A stretch of 64,000 nucleotides of DNA from contig JAIKXN010000264.1 of the NCBI GenBank assembly GCA_024684055.1, forward strand, positions 1 to 64,000. The letters run 5' to 3'. Made by a program: the position numbers and the translations under genes. The notes under the pieces are model-generated. The model made no database searches and had not been told where the DNA came from. It saw nothing but the letters and a program-made list of their open reading frames with translations. Below, piece by piece: positions 58,482-64,000 of the stretch. This DNA is from Lachnospiraceae bacterium (GTDB taxonomy: Bacteria; Bacillota; Clostridia; Lachnospirales; Lachnospiraceae). The first letter of the stretch is position 1. Each line of letters opens with the position of its first letter.

Positions 58482-58993
58482 TCTCCGAATTCAAGCACTG
58501 CATTTTCCTGAAGTCTGATCTCGATCTTCGAAGCATTTTTATCGATATCGATTACTTTCATGCCGTCGAATCTCGTTCCCTGAGTTACATCAAACTGTGT
58601 AAAAAACTGGTCGACGTAATTGCCTTCGGAATCGTACTCATCAAAATAAACGTTGATGTTTTCTCCGCCGTAGTTGGTTACCGATATCGAAACCGCATAT
58701 TTGTCGATTTCATCGTTCGAATCAACTTTTTCGATGATATCAAAGCTGTCAAGCACAACGTCTTCGTTGGTTTCGGTGTCTCTTAAAATTCCGTATAAGG
58801 GATACACGAATTCGACATTGTCAAAAATCTTTGTGATATAATGAAATTCAACTCTCGTATTGGAAGCCTCGATATGCCTTTTCGCATCCATCATATTCCT
58901 GTAATAAAACGTGATGGCACAAAGAGCAATCACAAGCGCCAACGTGAGCATGGTATTGATTATCGCTATAAGTTTCCAGTTGTTGTTTTCCAT
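58478..58993 (-). CDS. Single-pass membrane protein of unknown function
   Basis: N-terminal TM (IAIINTMLTLALVIALCAITFYY) and a soluble predicted beta-rich domain; 4-nt overlap with recU. Confidence 0.7.
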   Translation of the reverse strand: MENNNWKLIAIINTMLTLALVIALCAITFYYRNMMDAKRHIEASNTRVEFHYITKIFDNVEFVYPLYGILRDTETNEDVVLDSFDIIEKVDSNDEIDKYAVSISVTNYGGENINVYFDEYDSEGNYVDQFFTQFDVTQGTRFDGMKVIDIDKNASKIEIRLQENAVLEFGD

Positions 58994-59012
58994 AAAATCA
59001 ATCCTCTTAAAG

Positions 59013-60356
59013 TTATCTGCTTAATTCTTTAAGTAACTCATCTTTGTCAAGGTATGTCATATACTTAATCTCGGCATTATTCGGTGTAAGCTGATTAAGT
59101 TCGTCTTCGTAAAATTTCGATACAAATCCGTCGAATTCCTCATAAGTGCAGTCAAATCCGTTCACCGTATAAGTGTAAAGCGGAATATTTTCCTTATCGG
59201 TTACGGCCTCTCCGTTTTCATCGACCACCTGTATCGAATTGTTGTATTCTGCAAGAGAAGTCCCGTTTGAAAACGTTCTTGCACTGCAATAAGTTTCATT
59301 GGTAAAATACGCGTAATCGTACAGCACTCCGCTTCCGGAAAAAATTATATCGTACTTATTCTCTCCGAAAAATTCCGCATCTCCCGCATAAAGAAGACCG
59401 TTGTCATATGAATAGATTTTAAAGAATCCTTCTCCGATGCATACAAGCATGGGATCCTGATTTCTTCTTTCTATCAAAGCAAATGAATCCAGTTCTTCAT
59501 TCATGAAAGACACGCCCTTTTTCACTATGTCGGAGTATGCTTCTTTATAATCCTTATATCCTTTTCCCGAAAGATATGCGATCATTTCGTCATATCCGGT
59601 TCCGTCATAATAGAATTTGATCCTGTCGGTCTCAATATATTTCTTAAGATTGCTTAAATATTCATCCTTGTCTTTTAACACTTTGTCGTCAAAGCAGTAA
59701 ACCCATTCGTCGGTTGATTCCTCGCCGCTGTAATAATTTGCCTCATAGTAATGACCTGTGGCTACGGTCTCAAAACCTTCATCTCCGATTTTGAAAATAT
59801 AATCATAAAAATCTCCCATAATGCCGTCATTGTTGTTGATAATATTTTCGCGTTCGATGAAATAGAAGTTCAGTCTGTTGGTAAAGCAGTACTTAACTTC
59901 ACCGTTGATTATCGTTAAAATAACGTTGCCTGCGGCTTCGTATCCGCTGCATAAAACAAGTTCTGGAACATCATCATCGTTAACATAGATAAAGCCCATA
60001 TTCCAGGAATCGCGCCATTCCGAATCATATTCGGGCATAATGGAATCAATGTCTTTTTCAAGGAATGAAAGATATATTTTCTTCCACTCTTCTTCGGAAA
60101 GTGTTTCGGCGGAATTTGTGTTCTCGTTATTCGAATTACCGACTGTAACGTTATTGTCTTTACCGTCTGCTTCTTCGACATTGCCGGGCTTATTCTCGTC
60201 TTCAGGCTTGGTCTGTGTCTCTGTATTATTCTGAATCTGTGCCTGCAGACCGGACTCATCATCTTTATCCAAACCGGTTTTTCCGGAAAGCATTGTGCAT
60301 CCCGAAATCATAAAAATCATTCCCGCCGTAAGTATGCTTAATATTCTTTTTTTCAT
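59013..60356 (-). CDS. Predicted lipoprotein of unknown function
   Basis: MKKRILSILTAGMIFMISGC lipobox; start trimmed to 60356; Asp-rich VNDDDVPELVLCSG segment. Confidence 0.78.
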   Translation of the reverse strand: MKKRILSILTAGMIFMISGCTMLSGKTGLDKDDESGLQAQIQNNTETQTKPEDENKPGNVEEADGKDNNVTVGNSNNENTNSAETLSEEEWKKIYLSFLEKDIDSIMPEYDSEWRDSWNMGFIYVNDDDVPELVLCSGYEAAGNVILTIINGEVKYCFTNRLNFYFIERENIINNNDGIMGDFYDYIFKIGDEGFETVATGHYYEANYYSGEESTDEWVYCFDDKVLKDKDEYLSNLKKYIETDRIKFYYDGTGYDEMIAYLSGKGYKDYKEAYSDIVKKGVSFMNEELDSFALIERRNQDPMLVCIGEGFFKIYSYDNGLLYAGDAEFFGENKYDIIFSGSGVLYDYAYFTNETYCSARTFSNGTSLAEYNNSIQVVDENGEAVTDKENIPLYTYTVNGFDCTYEEFDGFVSKFYEDELNQLTPNNAEIKYMTYLDKDELLKELSR

Positions 60357-60387
60357 GGTATTCCCCTTTATAACAATCATAAATTTA

Positions 60388-60397
60388 ATTATAACAT
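60388..60397 (-). promoter_or_regulatory. Extended -10 promoter element (ATGTTATAAT) upstream of lipoprotein gene
   Basis: TGn-TATAAT on minus strand. Confidence 0.5.
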
Positions 60398-60438
60398 AAA
60401 AAATCACAGATAAAACATATTCTTTACCTGTGATTTTT
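60398..60438 (-). terminator. Terminator of dnaJ
   Basis: AAAATCACAG...CTGTGATTTTTT on minus strand. Confidence 0.75.
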
Positions 60439-60459
60439 CTTTTTCATGACGTTATTTTA

Positions 60460-61629
60460 TTATTTGAACAAACCTTTTTTGCGTTTCTCTTTAGGTATTC
60501 CGTCTTTGGCTGCATTCTTTGTCGCATTGAGGTAATCTCCGCTTACCGCATCGAATGCTCTTAATGCTTCCTTTGCTTCCGAAGAAAGATGATCGGGAAC
60601 CTTGACTACCAGTTTGACATAATGATCGCCCCTGCTGTCCTTGTTCTTTACATTCGGAACGCCCTTGCCGCGAAGTCTCAATGTGGTATCCGTAGGTGTT
60701 CCGGCTTTAATATCATATACGACTTTTCCGTCTACGGTATCAATGAATATTTCTCCGCCGAGTGCTGCTACCGAGAAAGGAAGAGTTGCAGTCGAATAAA
60801 TATTCATTCCGTCTCTTGTGAATATGGAATGTGTTCCGACTACTGCACCGACAAGAATATCTCCTCTCGGTCCTCCGTTGCTTCCGGGTTCGCCCTTGCC
60901 CGGTATCCTGCACGCAAGCTGACCGTCATCTATTCCCGCAGGGAATTTAACCGCATATTTCTTCTTAATTGTAACATATCCCGTTCCGTGACAGTCAGTA
61001 CATTTGTCTCTTATGATCTTTCCTTTTCCGCCACAGTCACGACAGGTCTGAACCGTCTGTATCTGACCGAAAAGAGAATTGCTTGTTACGACAACCTGAC
61101 CTTTGCCTTTACATGTAGGACAGACTTCAGGATTTGTTCCGGGTCTTGCACCGCTTCCTTTACAGGTTTTACATTCGTCTTTTACGTTTACTTCTATTTC
61201 TTTTTCACATCCGAATACTGCTTCTTCAAAAGTAATCCTTACTCTCTGAATTATATCCTGACCGCGTCTCGGGCCGTTTCTTGAAGTTCTTCTTCCGCCG
61301 CCTCCGGTGCCAAAGAAATCAAATCCTCCGAATCCGCCGAAAAGATCACTGAAAATATCACTGAAATCGGCGCTGTTGTAATCAAAGCCGCCGCCGCCTT
61401 CAAATGCCGCATGTCCAAGCTGATCGTAACGGCTTCTCTTTTCGGGATCGCTTAATACGGCATATGCTTCCGAAACCTCTTTGAATTTGGCTTCGGCTTC
61501 GGGATTGTCGGGGTTCATATCAGGATGATATTTTTTCGCAAGTGTACGATATGCTTTTTTTAACGCAGCTTCGTCTGCACTTTTATCTACTCCGAGGACC
61601 TCGTAGTAGTCTCTTTTACTTTCTGCCAT
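60460..61629 (-). CDS. dnaJ: Chaperone DnaJ
   Basis: [35 protein letters not shown]; four CxxCxGxG repeats. Confidence 0.97.
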   Translation of the reverse strand: MAESKRDYYEVLGVDKSADEAALKKAYRTLAKKYHPDMNPDNPEAEAKFKEVSEAYAVLSDPEKRSRYDQLGHAAFEGGGGFDYNSADFSDIFSDLFGGFGGFDFFGTGGGGRRTSRNGPRRGQDIIQRVRITFEEAVFGCEKEIEVNVKDECKTCKGSGARPGTNPEVCPTCKGKGQVVVTSNSLFGQIQTVQTCRDCGGKGKIIRDKCTDCHGTGYVTIKKKYAVKFPAGIDDGQLACRIPGKGEPGSNGGPRGDILVGAVVGTHSIFTRDGMNIYSTATLPFSVAALGGEIFIDTVDGKVVYDIKAGTPTDTTLRLRGKGVPNVKNKDSRGDHYVKLVVKVPDHLSSEAKEALRAFDAVSGDYLNATKNAAKDGIPKEKRKKGLFK

Positions 61630-61640
61630 AATTTCCTCCG

Positions 61641-61726
61641 GGACATATTATTTATATGTCCTATTTATCGGACATTAAAAATTCCGATGTTAACCGATAT
61701 GAGCGGTTCGGGTCACCCCGAACCGC
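61641..61726 (-). promoter_or_regulatory. Stem-loops in the dnaK-dnaJ intercistronic region
   Basis: GCGGTTCGGG-tcac-CCCGAACCGC 61703-61726; GGACATAT-tattt-ATATGTCC 61641-61661 directly beside the dnaJ SD. Confidence 0.6.
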
Positions 61727-61756
61727 CTGAAAATTCGTGATTCTTTAATTCAGCAA

Positions 61757-63691
<1,935 letters not shown>

Positions 63692-63723
63692 TTATCGAAG
63701 TTTTACTTCGTCCTGCTTATTTG

Positions 63724-64000
63724 CTAGGGTACAACAGCTACCATGCTGTGTCTTAATACCGTGTCTCTGTACATGTATCCCTTCTGAAGTTCCTGTGCCA
63801 CAAATCCTGATTCGTATTCATCGCTCGGCGACTGCATTATCGCGTTGTGATAATCGGGATTGAATTCGCATCCGACTGCTTCGATGGGCTTTACTTCAAG
63901 TTTTTCAAGTTCAGCCATAAGCTGCTTGTAAATCATTCTCATACCTTCCACATGCGGATCGCCTTCTTCCTCGGGTTTGACATTGGCAAGACCTCTTTCG
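63724..64000 (-). CDS. grpE: GrpE nucleotide exchange factor, 5' part missing (runs off window end)
   Basis: GMRMIYKQLMAELEKLEVKPIEAVGCEFNPDYHNAIMQSPSDEYESGFVAQELQKGYMYRDTVLRHSMVAVVP; upstream of dnaK. Confidence 0.93.
   Translation of the reverse strand, partial: ERGLANVKPEEEGDPHVEGMRMIYKQLMAELEKLEVKPIEAVGCEFNPDYHNAIMQSPSDEYESGFVAQELQKGYMYRDTVLRHSMVAVVP

Overview
A 64 kb stretch of a chromosome that by gene content looks like a Lachnospiraceae (anaerobic Firmicute). The lineage call is inference from gene content and order; no 16S is present. I support 53 CDSs, two of them cut by the window edges (BlaR1 at 1, GrpE at 64000). Most genes are core housekeeping and lie on the minus strand. The plus-strand genes are an island at about 33-38.4 kb (murC, dnaD-like, dnaC-like, prs, orphan pilin) and a small HPr-like gene at 50.4 kb. 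I saw no rRNA, tRNA, CRISPR array, transposon or prophage. Most interesting points: (1) an operon joining a stand-alone adenylation-carrier-reductase protein to a two-gene BadF/HgdB-type system resembling the plasmalogen synthase PlsA/PlsR pair; (2) an unexplained plus-strand intrinsic terminator at ~12.2 kb that closes a possible sRNA with two single-stranded anti-Shine-Dalgarno motifs; (3) an orphan type IV pilin whose promoter is preceded by 16-bp direct repeats with a 21-bp period, the layout of LytTR-type regulator sites; (4) a cytoplasmic sugar-binding-protein-like/GGDEF fusion; (5) an HPr-like protein lacking His15 but keeping the Ser46 motif; (6) an MltG homologue without its catalytic domain; (7) a phosphorelay inserted between nifS and thiI; (8) DnaA-box-like nonamers upstream of dnaD/dnaC. 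All calls were made by reading sequence and supplied translations; no database search was run.
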